Shown here one piece after another: positions 42,401 through 57,400 of a stretch of DNA of 64,000 nt. The stretch is taken from NCBI RefSeq assembly GCF_019399895.1, contig NC_091888.1, positions 1,334,501-1,398,500 on the forward strand. The letters run 5' to 3'. Within the stretch, counting starts at the first letter, position 1; every line of letters begins with the position of its first letter. Source of the DNA: Cardiocondyla obscurior. Lineage: Eukaryota > Arthropoda > Insecta > Hymenoptera > Formicidae. The notes under the pieces were generated by a model, which saw only the letters and a list, made by a program, of their open reading frames with translations, was not told the origin of the DNA and made no database searches. Both the position numbers and the translations under genes were made by a program.

Positions 42401-45400
42401 GATTCTAAAATAATCATGGAACGGCGAGCCTTCGGAGAATGTGCTGCAGTCTAATAAATATACTCCGAGCTGCTTGAAATATTTTTGTTCTATATTTAAT
42501 CTCCCCGATGGTGAAACTCGCTAATAGAAGTTTTCGCAAGCGGGCAATGAAAGTAGCGATAAGGAACGTGGTACGTACACATATTTTATTAAACGATGCG
42601 TCAATTATTAGATGCCGTCGCGGGTTGTAATGAGTCCTATTAGGGCTGAATTTAAATGAGAATTTAAATGGCCGTTTCTGATTCGCATGTTCTCGCATCA
42701 TCTGGAATTGCGATCTCTCGCAAATTGGCATCGCGGAAGGGGAGGGTAACAGTGATAGCCCGATAGGCGATCTCTCATTCCGCAATGCGGGCTTTCGCCG
42801 TGTCCTATATAGGCACGGTACTGGCCCAGTCGCGCTGTACCACTCTAATTTGGCACTTTTATACTCCCCAGGGAGAGTTGATCGTCGGTAGGATAAATCT
42901 CGCCCAGAGACCAGGCTTTTATATACGGTCACGTCCACAAAGGACGTCCTTTCCATAATTCCATCGGTGCCGGTGGTGATTACAGACGCAGCAAAATATG
43001 TAAATTGAGCGTGAAAGCGAGCGATAGCCGCGAATGCGAAATGAATGCGACGATGAAAATGTTAATATCCATTGTACGATTCTTAATGCGACGGCAAAGT
43101 AATAGCGATACTGACTAAATAAAATTAAGAGAAACGGTATATCGTATATTAAGCCAGATCGTCAAGTGAATTATACTCTTGATATATATTTTAAAACTTT
43201 GCGTAATATTATTAATTACTGTCCTTTCAGTCCGAATTAATATACTTAAGTATTTTATATTTTTTATTTCTAATCGTCGAGGTAATAAATTGGACCTGGA
43301 ATCGTAAGTGTAACGCAGCCTCGGCACCTTTTCTTGTTGTACAAAAATATTACGCCGGACTATGTAAACGCGTTTGTAGCATATGTAGAAAAGAAAATAA
43401 AAAAAAAAATTAAAAAAACGAGACCAATGTGACGAAGGAGAACGAACGAGGGAGAAAGGAGAAAGAGCCGGGGAATGAAGAATCGGTAAAGGGAGAAGGA
43501 AAGGAGAGATGCTAGAAAGTAACAGGCTCACTATTCCCAATTCCCATCCAATCCAAAATCAATCTTAGTTCGTACTCTTAGACGAGCTCGGAGTGAGATT
43601 CTAAAGGGATCGGTGAGAAGAGGATAAAGGGGGTAGTCGGAAGGAAAGGGGTGGACCGATCACTTTTAAGCAGCGTTGTGCAAGTTTGCATTATTCAAAC
43701 TCTATCGTCGAACTAGGCAGCCCTGCGAGCACCCTCCAAGGAACACCCTTCTGTCTTTCCCCCAATCCCGACCCTTCGTTTCCACGATTCAGTTTCTTGG
43801 TCGGCGTTTCATCCATTATCGTCCCGATAATCCTTTCTGCCTTCGCGCCCTGATTTTTTTTTCCTTGACCTCAGCTATACCGGTCCAACCGTTGCTTTTG
43901 ACGTTAATGTCTCACATCTCGTTTCATCTTTACTCAAACCGTAATCCCGACGGTCTATGTAATTTCTTGTTAATTAACGAAATTTTGTATTAATTAAAAA
44001 AAAAAAAAAATAGCACGTATAATAATTTTGATTTCATGTATTCTTATGTAATTATTAAAAATTTTTCGTGTGTAAACTTCTTCGATTGTTTCTTTGACTC
44101 ATTTATTTGCTTTTCTAGTCATTTCTCAATAGCGTCTGAATTTATGCTGTCGCTAAAGTCAATATCTACCGTCAATATTCGTAGAATCCTTGGTAAAAGG
44201 GAACGCTTTTAAAGAGCGAGTCAAACGAGATATTCACGGATTTCGGTTTGGCGCATTTGATTTTCTCAAGGTACACCCTTCGATGTCGGTCACCTTTCAC
44301 CAAGCGCGCACGCTCGCGTAACTCGCGCATCGACAGTTTTCTCGGCGCGCGTTTCTACACCTCTTCGCTCTGACGGGGGCCTCTTGATTTTCTCAATTTC
44401 GGACGCTATGCAAACACCCCCGGAAACAACCGTAAACAGCCGTAAACTCCCAGCTGCAATGTGCTGGAACACCGTTTTCCGTGCCCGTAATCCTCGCGCG
44501 TACCTGCGATCCAGTCTCTTAATTTCACTCGCCCTGAGCGCAACGCAAACAAGACCGCGTGTACAAACTCGCTCATACGCGTGTGTGCAAGAGCATCGTA
44601 TAATGAATGCCTCGGCGCTTTTCGTGCCCATCATTTTAAGGGAAGGCGTTGGAGTGCACCGAGCTCTTCTGCGCAATGACGATGTATGACGGTCGCTTGT
44701 GACGTTACGCTGTAGCGACAGCGTTTAAGCACGTACTCTTATTTGATGCAATTTTAAGACGCTGCAGCAGTCTAAAAACTTGACTTTAGCAATTTAAGCT
44801 TATATTAAAAAAAGAAAAAAAAATTTATTTTACTTATTAAATGTTTCATCGCTCAAAATCTTCCGATATCACGATTTAATGCAATCGTGTCGAATAATCA
44901 TATTGAGAGAAAAAAAAAAAATTATTTAATATTTATTTATTTGATACGTCGATGCAATAAACGAAAGAGTGTTATCAGTTACGTGACAGCAGATTAGATT
45001 GCAAATATATTTCTCATTATATTACGTCATATGTATGACAGCAAGTGTCGTTTTCGAAATGCGGATCCGTTTTCGAGATAAACCGATTCGCGCGTGTACA
45101 TCATCCGAAAGCTATTTTCAAAGCGGAGTGTTTATGACGACAAATTATGATATACGAAGCTGCCAGCGGATTTTGTCCTTTATATGTTAACGCCGACGAG
45201 AGCCCGTGAAACGTCGCAGTCAAAAAAAAAGAGAAAAAAAAAGAAAAAAAAAGAAGACAAATGATATTAAAAGGGCCGCGTAATAGGCTTAAAAAGACTG
45301 ATGTCTTAAGTGGGATAAGAAGCAACTCGTCGAAATAAATCTCGCGGTATTTTATTTCAGGGCTGAGCGAAAGTACCGTATCTCGAAATGAGATGTTTCG

Positions 45401-48400
45401 CGATATCAGCATAATATACCACAAAGACGTTAATGAATTTCTACTTGCACAATAAATTGCGGCGAGAGATAACAATTTCATCTTTTCGAAGAATAGCAGC
45501 ATAGACGCTTGAAAAAAATTTATCCAAATCGTAAAAACTTAAAAATATCACTCTTAGCAATTTTCTGATAAGTAAATCGAAAATTATTACAATTTATTAA
45601 CGTCGTAAATTACGTCACCGCGATTTGCAGAAAATTAGAATATCTTTCGCACCTTAATAATTCCAGCTAACCGCAGCGAGTGCCGATAATATTGTCGGCT
45701 GTCTTCTTTCTCATGGGCAACACGGGACAATTGGAGAATGCAGACTCGATGATCGGACTTTTAAGCAGATTCCTCACTTCTCGCCTGCATTATTCAGTCG
45801 TCTCCCTATCGCCTTCAACGGTGCTTTCGTTCCCGTCACAGTCCCAAGATTCCATTCTCGCGTGCAGGTGTCAATTTGTTTTCTCTCTCGCTCTCCTCCC
45901 TCATTCTCTTGCTCCGTTTGAGCCTTTTTTTCTCCCCCTCCCCCACCCCCTGTCACACCTCTTTGCCTAAACCGGATCTCCAAAACGTTTCACCCAAGTG
46001 CCGAGGGGGGTAAAACATTAGACTCCCAAATTATCGAAAGCAACAACGAGGGACAGTTTCTCCGCGTTTCACCGTCGCGTCGGTCGCCCTCCACCCTCCC
46101 ACCTTTGTCACCCTTTGCATTCGAAACCCTACCTGCCGAAACCCCTATCCTCATTGTTAATGGAAGCCTCGGGAACCACTTCAACCTCAGATACGCATCT
46201 TAGAGAAGTATTTTCACGGCGCGTCACCAGGCGTTCTCAATAATCGTCTTTCCCCGTTGTTTTCAAAAAGATTTCGATTAAGAATGGCACTTACTTAATA
46301 CCACGTCGATGTCAAATAAGATTATCTTCAGTTGCCTGTCCATTTCGAGAAATAACGGGCCCGGCTACGAATTAAGTTATCGATATCGCGGATTATTTTT
46401 TCCCATTTTATTAAGACGATAATCGTATTACGTATGATCATATTACGTTTATCATAAAGTTTAAAAATGGTTTCTTTTATTTATAAGAAATATTTTTCTT
46501 TTAAAATTTATATATTCTGTTTTACCTCTCTTTCTCTCTCTCTTTCTTTTTTTCTTTTTTTATTTTATTTAGATACAGAATAGATTTTATAATTAATGTC
46601 ACGTATTGAGTAAGAAAGCACAGTCACAAAGTTTAATAACTCTGATGACAGAGCTTATAAAATATATATATACGTAACTGTGTTTAAAATAGTCTTTATG
46701 CAGACCACAAATATTAGTAAAACCGATAACGTGAGAATATACAGTGGCACATAGTACAGCGTTAATTCTATTTATGGGTGTACCGCATGAATGCTTTCGC
46801 GAGCCACCATACATCTAAAACAGAAGTGAGAATTCTCTCCTAAACATTAACGTCTCAACAGATTTACTATCTTAGCATTCTGAAATTTATGGCCGACTCG
46901 TAATTAACTTAAATTAAACGTAAGTTGGCGACAGAAAAAAGGAGGAACGAGCCAATAATTCACGTCGCGGAATTCGCTGAATTCGGGACCCCGAGAATTT
47001 GAATTTTTATCCTGCGGCAAAATATAAAAAAATAAAAAAATAAAAAAATGAAAAAAAAAGGAAAGGTATTCGACGATCGCCCACGCGAAAAATTAATTAA
47101 TCCGAGCGATTGAATGTCGCTGTTATCTGTGACGCTCGTTACTCGCAATTACGGAAGCATTACACGGTTGCGGCGCTCGCAACGATAGCTTTCGATGCGG
47201 ACGAAATCGCCGGTCATTCGACAACCGATAAAATCAGTATGTAACGACTATTGTAAGTCTAGCATGCCGCACCGTTTCGCGTATCGCCCTTCGCGAAATC
47301 ATTTTCCGCCGGTCTGCCGTAAAATACAAATTTTTATTCGCCGTAACGGAGCGTTACGGAACGCGGGTGGCTCGTTCGAGTGTACGTTAAATACAGAATG
47401 ATTCCCCGGCGAATCGCTTTATGAGGCGATAAAACCGAAAGGGAGATCGTTGCGCTCGCGAGTCAGGACTTCTAATATCCTCCGATAACGGGGAGCGGGA
47501 GAGAAGAGAGAGAGAAAGAGAGAAAGAGAGAGAGGAATTATTCCATATATTTATGATTATTCGCGGTCGCCCGCGTTTTTGTTCTATCCGCGATCTCGCT
47601 TCAGGTTTTATTAACTTTGTCGTCCGATAATCTGCCCAGATTAAAGAATTAACAACGTTACGGGAGAGAGAAATCGTAAAAGTCAACGCAGCCACGGAAA
47701 TAACTTCTGAAATTGAATTCAAGTAGGAAAACATCCGCCCTGTTGGTCATAAATTGCCGAGACACGCTTGTGATATTCAAGAATTTTAATTTAATTGCTT
47801 CTTCCTTTAATTTTTCATGACTATTACGATTCTTGAGTATAAAGTTCGTCTATTACATTACCGTTACACTTACGAAACCTGGTATGTGTCGATAATCAAA
47901 TAAGCGATAGAATTATTTAATTTAATTTGCGTTTGCATAATCAATAACTATTTAACTGCGCAAAGAGATTGGGTATATATGTAATTAACGTAAATTTTTT
48001 CTATTTAATCTAACAATAAGATCCTATTTCATTTAGCACAAATGTTCGAAGATAAATTTAGAGATATAAAAAAAAAAAACAAAAAAACTTAACGTTCTCC
48101 AGTTTTAATGTATTGTAATATTAATAATTAATACTCTACAGATCGAGTACGTATTCAATTGTAAATAGCAAAAACTTTCAGATTTAATAAAAAATAAAAT
48201 AAAAAAAAATTATAACCGCAATTTTTTTACATAAAACCTAATCAGGTGTACATATATATGTATATATTTTAATGTTACATATGATATAGCATATTTATCT
48301 GTGTAGTGTGCCATAAAAATCTTACATTGCAAAATTGGTGGTACTTCAATAGTCGATATTCGTGACGCGGTGCTTCGCGCAAAGTGCAATCACCGTTTCA

Positions 48401-51400
48401 ATACATTTTTCCCGTCGTTACCGGGATTATTAAAATGGCTAAGCGAGTTTGCCCGTGATAAATATCAAAACGTCCACCGCGTCAGGTAAAAACGCAGATT
48501 TAATTTCCCGGAAATTCATTAGCGCGGTCCAAACGTAGCATAATGAACTTTTCTATTCCCGGGTGTCCTAGATTCCGCCCGCTCATGCAGAGAGAGAGCC
48601 CGCTCTCGTAACTCTCGACGAAAAGAAACGTGCATAATGTAAGCAGGGAACATCAAATATTTATTTTTAAGTGGAATCTAAGTGGAGTGAAATATAATCG
48701 TTAATATTTTACAAATCGGGAGAATCGATCAAATATAACGTCTCGGATATATTTGCACGTGCTAATTATAAAACTTAAGCGATTCAATATTAACTCTAAC
48801 TTTTCGAGGTGGAATATTCGTGGTTAAATATGTATATTATGTAACTTGAATTTTTTTTAATGAAGCAGAAAAAACCATGTGCGCTCTGTTTTTATATAAA
48901 ATCTCAATTCGTATGCATCATTATATTTGGGGATATTAATTAATTATAATTTTTTTATGATAATTACAATTGAGTGGTTCACGATCGACGGCGTGTTGCC
49001 AGTTCACTTACTTTGTATCTTCCGGTTAGGTTGGAGCAGGTTATTTTCCGTCCTTCCGTCCTTCCGTCCTTCCTTCCCTCCTTCCCTCCTTCCCTCCTTC
49101 CTCCCGTGGTAGTATTCTGGATTATCCTGACGTCTTGTAGCACTTTAAATCACACGATACTATATTACACTGCTCTGCTTTTTATTTTATAATCACTGTC
49201 ACTAATCACTATCACTCGAGAGACGAACGACCGAAAGAATGACGGGGGATTATTGCGGCGATTTTATACGATTAAAATTAAGAAGCGCGACGAACGATCA
49301 TACGTTGTATAAATCTCCACTCTCGATATTCGTAGCGTTGCTTTCTTTCGCCAGGTTTTCCTTCGGGTCGTCTTCGATCTCGACACGAGAGACTGGTGCC
49401 GACGTAAAGCGAGATCACCTTTGACCTTTCTCCGACTAATTCTCACCGGCGGAATAAATGATAACGAGAAGTTGCACCGAGCGGCGAATGAGACAGACCG
49501 CGACGAAATATTCCCCGCGCACTTGATCTTCAAGTTCCTTAAAAATCACTTATTTAAAACGGGACGATAACCTCGGCGCCGCGACGAAGAAGATGGGCGA
49601 CGTGCAGATCTCACGTCTTGGTAATGGCGATCGCCGGAACCCACTGAATGGCGCTGAAGGAGATGGCAAGTGAAGCGAGTCAGGAAATGCTGGACGCGAC
49701 GCCCTTCACGCCGAACGCTCCGTGCGCTCCGCTTGACGACATAACCTGTCCTTTCCGACGCACTTTTTCGAAGCACGAAACGAAGCACAGAACGAAGTGG
49801 GATAGCACACGAGCGCAGAAAATGATCGTTCGCACCCGTGTCGACGACGTCGACATGTACTTGTATGCGAAAACGTCCTATTCGCGACCGAAAATACGCG
49901 TAATTGCGGAGCGATTAGATACACGTCTTCGCGCCCGAGCCTCTGCAAGCAGACTAAGATGGCCGTTAGAGATTTCGGCTCTTGGAGGAAAAGAGAGAAC
50001 CGCGTGTGAGGAAGTGAGACAGTCGATAGACTCGATCGTCACTGTCGCTGTCCTTCTCGCGCAAAATTCTCGGAAGCGCCGAGCTCGGCGCCGAGTTGAT
50101 CTGTTTACGTTTTTTTTAATGCGCTCGGCGAGCTCGAGGCGTCTTTAAAACAGAACATTTTTTCGTGACTCTAAAATCAATCGTTGCTTTCGAGCTCGCA
50201 GTAATATTAACAACTGACGTTTACTCTCTCATGTCATTACTCTTGAAAGCGCTTTACATCTTTTCGATGCTGATTAATTTTTTACCCCTTTTTAATTAAA
50301 ATCTTGCGTTCTAATAATCGAGTGGCCAAATATTATTTTCGCGTGCCGCTGCAATTTTCGTATCAACTGCAACAACGTTTGCTCGAAACGATGAAAGGAA
50401 AAAGAATAATAGCGAAATGGCTAATTTAACTTGTCCATATCCGCGGATCCTTGTTCGCGGATGTGAGAGAAAAAAAAAAAAAAAAAAGGGAAAAAAAAAG
50501 AAAGAGAAAAAAAAAAACTCTGGATTCCACTTCGAGTTAATTTGTGAACGAAACTCGCGAATCAATACGAAGCTATGAAATCCGCGGTGGCGGCGACGGA
50601 CGGGATCCGGGAGGGGTGCGTCGGGGCCGGAAATCGCGTCCGGAGCCATCGCCGGCGGCAGCACGGAGGTTATTAGACGTCAGTCACACCTCCCTCAAAA
50701 TTGCAAAAGTTTTATAAGACACAACGATCCTCGCGCGATTACGTCCCGCGCGACTTATGGCTAGGGCTTTGTTATTGCGCGAGCGGCTATATTGCGCTGT
50801 ACGAAACAAAGTACTCCGATTTCTAACTCGGTACGAACGACTTGGGATACCGGCTCACGATGATCTAGTTAATTAAGGAATCACAGGACGTAACGAACCG
50901 ATGGAAATTAAATTTTCCGTTGTTACTTCGATAAATAATTGGTTAAGAAATAACGCTAAAAGTGATTTTTCAGTTTAAAACGTACAATACATACTGTAAG
51001 CTGATTTCATTGTATTTGAAAAATTGGGACGCATGCCGAGTAAAGTTCATGCAGCTTAAGATAAATTATTGAATAACGTTCGCGATAAGGTAATAATTAT
51101 AAATTGGCCGAGTACGTAATATACTACTTTATCGTAACGAAAGAGAATGATAATTTTATTTAGCATAAAACCTGAAAAAGAGTTGGATTAGAGAGTAAGC
51201 TTTGCATCAAAATGTACATTCAGCACATTTTTTTTTTTATATTTTTTCGTAAAAACAGTTTTTACGCTACGTCATTTCTTTCTGAAAGTATAAAAAAAAA
51301 AAAAAATGTTATCGCATAATTTAATACCTAGAAACTAGATGAAGTTCCCTCTCATCTCTTCTCTCTCTTCCTCTTTCAGAATTTCAATGAATAATTTTAT

Positions 51401-54400
51401 TAAATAAGTCCCAACCCTTTTGTGCTAACTTTAATCAAATATGTGCGTAAATGAAACGGCGGAAACTCGTTTCTGTCAAGTATTAATGACAGCTAGGCAA
51501 TAGACAATGTAATTCACACTAAAACATCTGTATAAATATAATGGCTGTATGATGAGAACGTACCCGGTCTATATAGAGACAAAATCCTTTGTAAAGCACG
51601 ACGCTTTTGTTTGTCTAGTATTCGTAATCAATTCTGCGTGAGAACAAATAATGGCATCGGTCTTTGATTAACGGATATCGGACAGATTGCAAAGCGAGAA
51701 ATATTTATTTAGACCTTAGACGAGATTCGCCCGCCGGTAAATACAAGGATATCGCAATATGGATCGACGCTGCCGGCGAGTGGCGTTAAATTAACAAATG
51801 CGTATCCAATTGATACGAGTATCTGGAGCGGAATTTCAATTATTCTGTTCATAGCATAACCACCGTATGATTCACGAAATTATTAGATTGCGGGGATGCA
51901 GCTCGCAATAGCCACCGCCGCCGCCGCGGCGCGGCGTCGAAATATCATTAGCCGATTGAACGTCACCGATGAAAATTTTCAGACTGATCGTGAGATATTA
52001 TCGCTAATAGCGTTTCATGAAGCGAAAAGTGAAGTTAAAATAAACTAATTGCCTAAAAAATTAATTATTTTTACTTGCAAACGCTGCGCGCAACGTTCAG
52101 CGACGCAGACTTATGCATTAGCAAATATTAATTAAGTTTTACCCGTATTATAACTCTTCTAATTTTTTTATTTTTTTTATTATTTTTTTTTATAAACTCA
52201 GGCTGAAATAATTCTTGAATATTTGAATAAGCTGATGTCACGTTGCTATCGAATTTTATTTTTATTCGTTGAACCAAATGTACTGTGGATCAGAAAATAA
52301 AATTTAATTGAATTAAATAAAATCTAACTCGGGCTGACAAACGCAAGACGTTCGTATATTCGCGCAGTTACAATCATAACGACGACGCAACGGGGGACGA
52401 TGACGGATAAAGCGGTAACCAGGCGAAAGTTCGCGCCGTGAGTTCGTCGGATGAGAATTATTCAAGGATTTTCCGGATAATGCAATAACGCGGACTGCAC
52501 GCCACCTTGAGAAATTAGCGGCATGAATTATGAATGAGGCCAAGTTCTCGCCTGTTTATCTTCTTTAATGTCTCTTGGCGTTCCATAGATACGTATGCCG
52601 GGCAATCCTGTCGCGTATCCTGCGATAGGAATGCTCCAGTCTTGCTCGAAGATCATGGGAAGTTCGACGGAAATTTTAGTGTCCATATTTAATTAAAACA
52701 TGAAAGGCGAACTAAATAGAAATTTATAAAAAGCTTGCGACATTAATAAAAAAAAAAAAAAAAAAAAAAAAAGAGAGAGAGAAATAAATTAAAGTTTTAA
52801 GCCTTACGTATTAATAGAGAATTAAAATGGATACAAAATAGTTTACGTTTCCAGATAAGCGTTGTTACTTAGTTAATATACACGCGCGAAGTCTCTCGCG
52901 GGTTTCTTTTTGCCGTCGTCGCTGGCTCGTATATTTCCACATGAATATTTCATGTTTCATCGAGCAGTATTTTGCGGCTATATGCTGAAAGTCGTGTCGT
53001 ACACGATCTCTGCTCGGAACGTCATTAGTATCAGTTACGGTGATTGCGAGCAGTACCTTCTCAAGTTCGCTTCGAACGCGCGCCGTTAGTACGATCGTTT
53101 TCGCAGACAATTTGCTAAGTCCCGTCGTATGCAGCCGTGATGGAATACTTTCGAAGCCGAGCACCCGTTAAATGCAATTAGGCTGTTAAAGCGCGGTAGA
53201 CTCGCGAGTGCCCCGTCGACAGTTTTCTACCCTCTTCATACTTGGCGAGTACCACTAGAAGAGAGTGAGCAGCGACGTTCCGTGCCACAGCACGAAGAAA
53301 GAGATTTGGATGCTCATTGTAACGGCACGCACGGTCAAGCATTAAAGCGATCGCTTCGCGTTACGAAATCCTACGTTGCTAACTTTTTTTGTCGTCAAGC
53401 GATATATCGCATAAATAATTTTACGTTTATAATATTCTACATTTGGCCAATTTTTCATTCAGGGGAAAAAAAAAAAAAAACAAGCAAAATATTAAAAGAG
53501 AAGTAAAAACAAACAAGTGTGTACCGCCCAAATTTGGAATGTCTGCTTTCCATTTTAAAACTGAATATAATAGATACAGAAATTTTTATTTTAAAATTAA
53601 AGTGGGTTTTTTCAACCAATTACTCGTGCAAAATTGTCTACCTTGGAAAACTGGCTACAAATTTATCAGTTGCAATCTATTTTCAATTTGCCATTTTTAA
53701 TCACCTGCGAAAATAAAGCTATGTAGGAATATACCCTTTTCGATTAATTTTTTATTTAAACGTATTTTGTGAAAGGTTTCTCGATTCGAATCACATGAAC
53801 ACTGAGAGGTAGATGTGGCATTTACCGCGACGATGGTGGTTAACGTATGACACTATCGTGATATGCGTATCTGCTTCTCAGTGTACGTCCTCGGGACTGT
53901 TGCATTTCAAGCAGCCTGTAACGAAGAATTCATAAAGTCTTTAGGTCAACGCTCGTATGTGCGAGCTAGCACGTTTCGTGGGGTTATCTCGTCGCATTTT
54001 CTTATAAAAGCTCGACTATACTCCTTAGAAGATAAAGGTTTGGCACGGGTTTCGGGTACAGACTGAATGGCGTTGTCTACCGAGCGCACAATGAACTTCG
54101 TGCGTCTTGAGAGACGAGAAAATACTTCTTAAAAAATCGCTGTTTACTACATGCTCCAATGAGAATATTATTATTATTTTTTTTTTTTCTTTCTTTTTAT
54201 ATTTGTCTATACTAATCAGCAAATGGTTGCACCTTTGAAATTCTTTTAGATTAAAAGTATAAATGAATTTCATATCTGTCAATTTCAACGTCGAAATCAG
54301 TAACAAATGTAACAGTGTATAAATAACGAATGAACGAACCGATGCCATTACTATCCTCGTAATTTGATTTTGTTGAAATTCGCGATCTCGGAACTGTTTT

Positions 54401-57400
54401 TCGCAAAATTTACCCCGAGACGGATATGATATCTATGTTACGTCCAAATTTTTCGCTTTCGGTGAAACTTTACGAACACGCATCTCGGATGTTCGGGATA
54501 TTTGCGGAGAAACTCCTGAAAACACACGATATATGTATATGTCGAAAACAAACGACATTTCGATACTGCCGCGACATCCTAATTCGCTTTTCAAATCCGC
54601 CTTATTTCGCCGCGGTGTATTCGCAAAGTTAGTTTTATGTTCGCTGCCGCGATGCAATCACTGAGAAACAGTGAAATATCCCGGAAGTACGTGCGATATA
54701 CGCATCGCGCACAATTTCCTGTACTGAATGTAACGTGATTTCCTTTATCCGGTACAGTTTTGGTTATCGCAAATATCTCGTGAAAATATAAAGTTATCGT
54801 CAACCGTCGAATGTTTGATATTATCAAAAGAATTTTGCAAAGCAAAAAAAAAAAAAATTAATATAAAAAAAGAACCCCTGAACGTTTTGTTGAAAGTAAT
54901 CACATAATCGTGAAGTGTTCGTCATTATCGTATCCATCATTTATATGCTGTAACGCTTTTGTCGAGATGGCACTTTTATAAGAGCCGACTCATAATCATT
55001 TATCTTAAGCTACTCAATTCGCAAGATGCAACGCACTTTGCTGCGAGAAAGCGATTCTCCCATAGAACTCTTCCCATTCAAACGAGCCATTAGTTTGCTC
55101 GATCATCCCTCAACTCTCTTTAATTGTAAGACGCGGTTTGCGCCCGAGGAAAAAAAAAAAAGAAGAAAAAAAAAAAAAAAATAAATAATAACCGCGAAAA
55201 TGAGATAAAACAGAATCGACGTTATCGTACGTGCGCAATCAGTGGTTCTCGGCTTGTTTAGAGCGCCTTTGCGCTTCAACAGAAATGCGAAATGCTCGGG
55301 AGGTCGCGATAACCAGGAGCCTCTGGCAGTTTTACAAGTTTTACGACAGACGCGGCTTCCGGCTGTCGGGAATAGAATGACATCCGGGAAGAAAGCGACG
55401 CTTTTCACGTAGGACCAGGGTCGCGTCTCAGGTACGGCGTCGCGGTGCCAGCGATCGTGCCGTAAAACTGATCATATATTTTTCCGTCGAGCGCGCGACT
55501 GTATTTTACAGACTTGTGCGGCACCGGCCTCCTTCCGTGTGAATTATGGGTCACGCGAAATTTGTCGATTTAATCGTTCAAAGAGTCGCCTTCTGCGCCG
55601 CCTCGGAAACGCCAGAAACACGTGGTACTAAAAGACTGTTTTACTAAAGCGTACTAATGAGGGTTTCCTTTTCGGTGAACTGATATTCTTTCGTTATAAC
55701 GGTGAAGAAACTTCGGAGCTACGCTTTCGTAATTTAAAATCGAAATTGGTCGGGTATGATAAAAAAATATTTGTACCCGTCAAATATTTCTTTTATACAA
55801 TTTAAATAAAACGTCCTTTAGAGTCTTTCCCTTTCTTTTTCTTTCGCTATCGTTTCTCTGTTAAAACATAGTTATTTACTAATTACCTCATTAATTACCA
55901 CGCGGCTGTGCAATCACTTTTCTTGACGACGAGATCGCTAGTTTTCGTATCAAAGTTTTCTTAAAGTTTTAATATCGCGAGAGAAAGCATTGTGAAAGTA
56001 TCGCGATATCGTCGATGATCGCGAAAAAGAATTTCTCACCGTAACAACCATTTTGGTGATAAAGTTACTCCGAACGTAGCCCATTCGAGTTTCCTCGCGC
56101 AGGCGAAGCCCCAAAGAATCATTACGAGAGCGCAGCGTAACAGCTCCCTCGAAAATCGCTTCGAACTTTAAAGTAACAGTTCGTACGTACGTTGTAAGTT
56201 CTACTGTGTGTAATGCGTAGCATAGACATGAAGGATATGTCTCTTTTGCCTCGAGGCCCGCGACGAGATTCAACGAGATACTTTCCTGTTTCGCGTTATC
56301 CTACCTGGCTTTTCCGGGGAGATTGCGATTACCCACAAGACAGCGGAATTTACGAAGTGCGTCAGGCAATTTACATGTACTTTGCAGCCTCGCTACGACC
56401 AACACTCGCGCACCGAGCGCGTATAATCACGTGTAGAAGTGATTTAACGTTGGAAAACGGCGAGAGTGCATCCATGCAAGTAGAGCTCTAACGTCACCTA
56501 AGCGTATCCACCGAATGGGACTTGGGTTTCTAACGTGCAGACGTTACAGCTCGATACTACTTGCCGTATTGTTCTTACCGTACGTTACTGCGGTCGAAAA
56601 GTGCGCCAATAATGTTCCCTTTGCCACTCTCTCGGGTTACTTAAGAAAGGTAAAATCTTATTTCTTCCGGCGGGAAAAGAGCGAAATCGCGATAGCGCCA
56701 GGAGTTTCTGACTAAAATTCACCCGGCGAACACTTCAGCGGGTTACATTTAAAGTTAACGGGCACAGAAGACGGCTGCATAATCCCGTCGTTTCGCGTTA
56801 ATCAATATTTTATATCGTACTTAATTTTGTATTAAATTATATTTCACGTTAAAGATCCGAATTACACGATAATTAATAATAATAATTTTTACCGATAGAT
56901 TTTTAGGTATATAAGTTTTTCTATCTGTTTTTTTTTTTTTTCTTTTTTACTATTATTAAAACTCATGGCGAGCGGGCCATCACAAGAATCACGTGCGATC
57001 CGAGTTAATTGAATAGTCCAGAGCCAGAAAAACGTGAAATTAATTATTTCAATATCCTGTAGCTAAAAATTGACAGAGAACAATTTTTCGACTTTAATAT
57101 CAAGCAAGAGACTTCCATTACATTTCGGTACATTTTTGTAGATACATTCTAATAAATGAAATGACAACAAAGATTACGGGGGATTAAAACATAGTAGAGA
57201 AGCTGTTCCAGGGTAATTTCATTATTCCTCTTAATAATAAAGCAGTAAAACTTCTGGCGCACGAAGTTCCCGAATAAGAATGCTACAAAAATTTTATGAT
57301 TTTCTTGTCAAGGTAATGTTTTAACTTTGTTAATCTTCCGGTATATAAATCTTTTTCGTAATTTCACAGAAATGTAACTTATTCGTCTTCATATATCTAG

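Noticed and set aside
42414..42956. 180-codon minus-strand frame, one of the longest in the window.
   Set aside because: Arg/Ser/Phe/Ile-rich composition, no recognisable domain, cysteine pattern or signal peptide; typical of a chance frame in CpG-rich sequence.
44290..44689. Overlapping 128-codon (minus) and 101-codon (plus) frames.
   Set aside because: Both strands are open over the same GC-rich patch, so at most one could be real. Neither has recognisable features.
49648..50148. 166-codon plus-strand frame in the GC-rich island.
   Set aside because: Opposite strands and frames are open too, as expected for GC-rich DNA. The product becomes Arg-rich and low in complexity, with no recognised domain.
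53780..53800. TCGATTCGAATCAC, resembling a tRNA B-box.
   Set aside because: No A-box or cloverleaf arms could be found around it.
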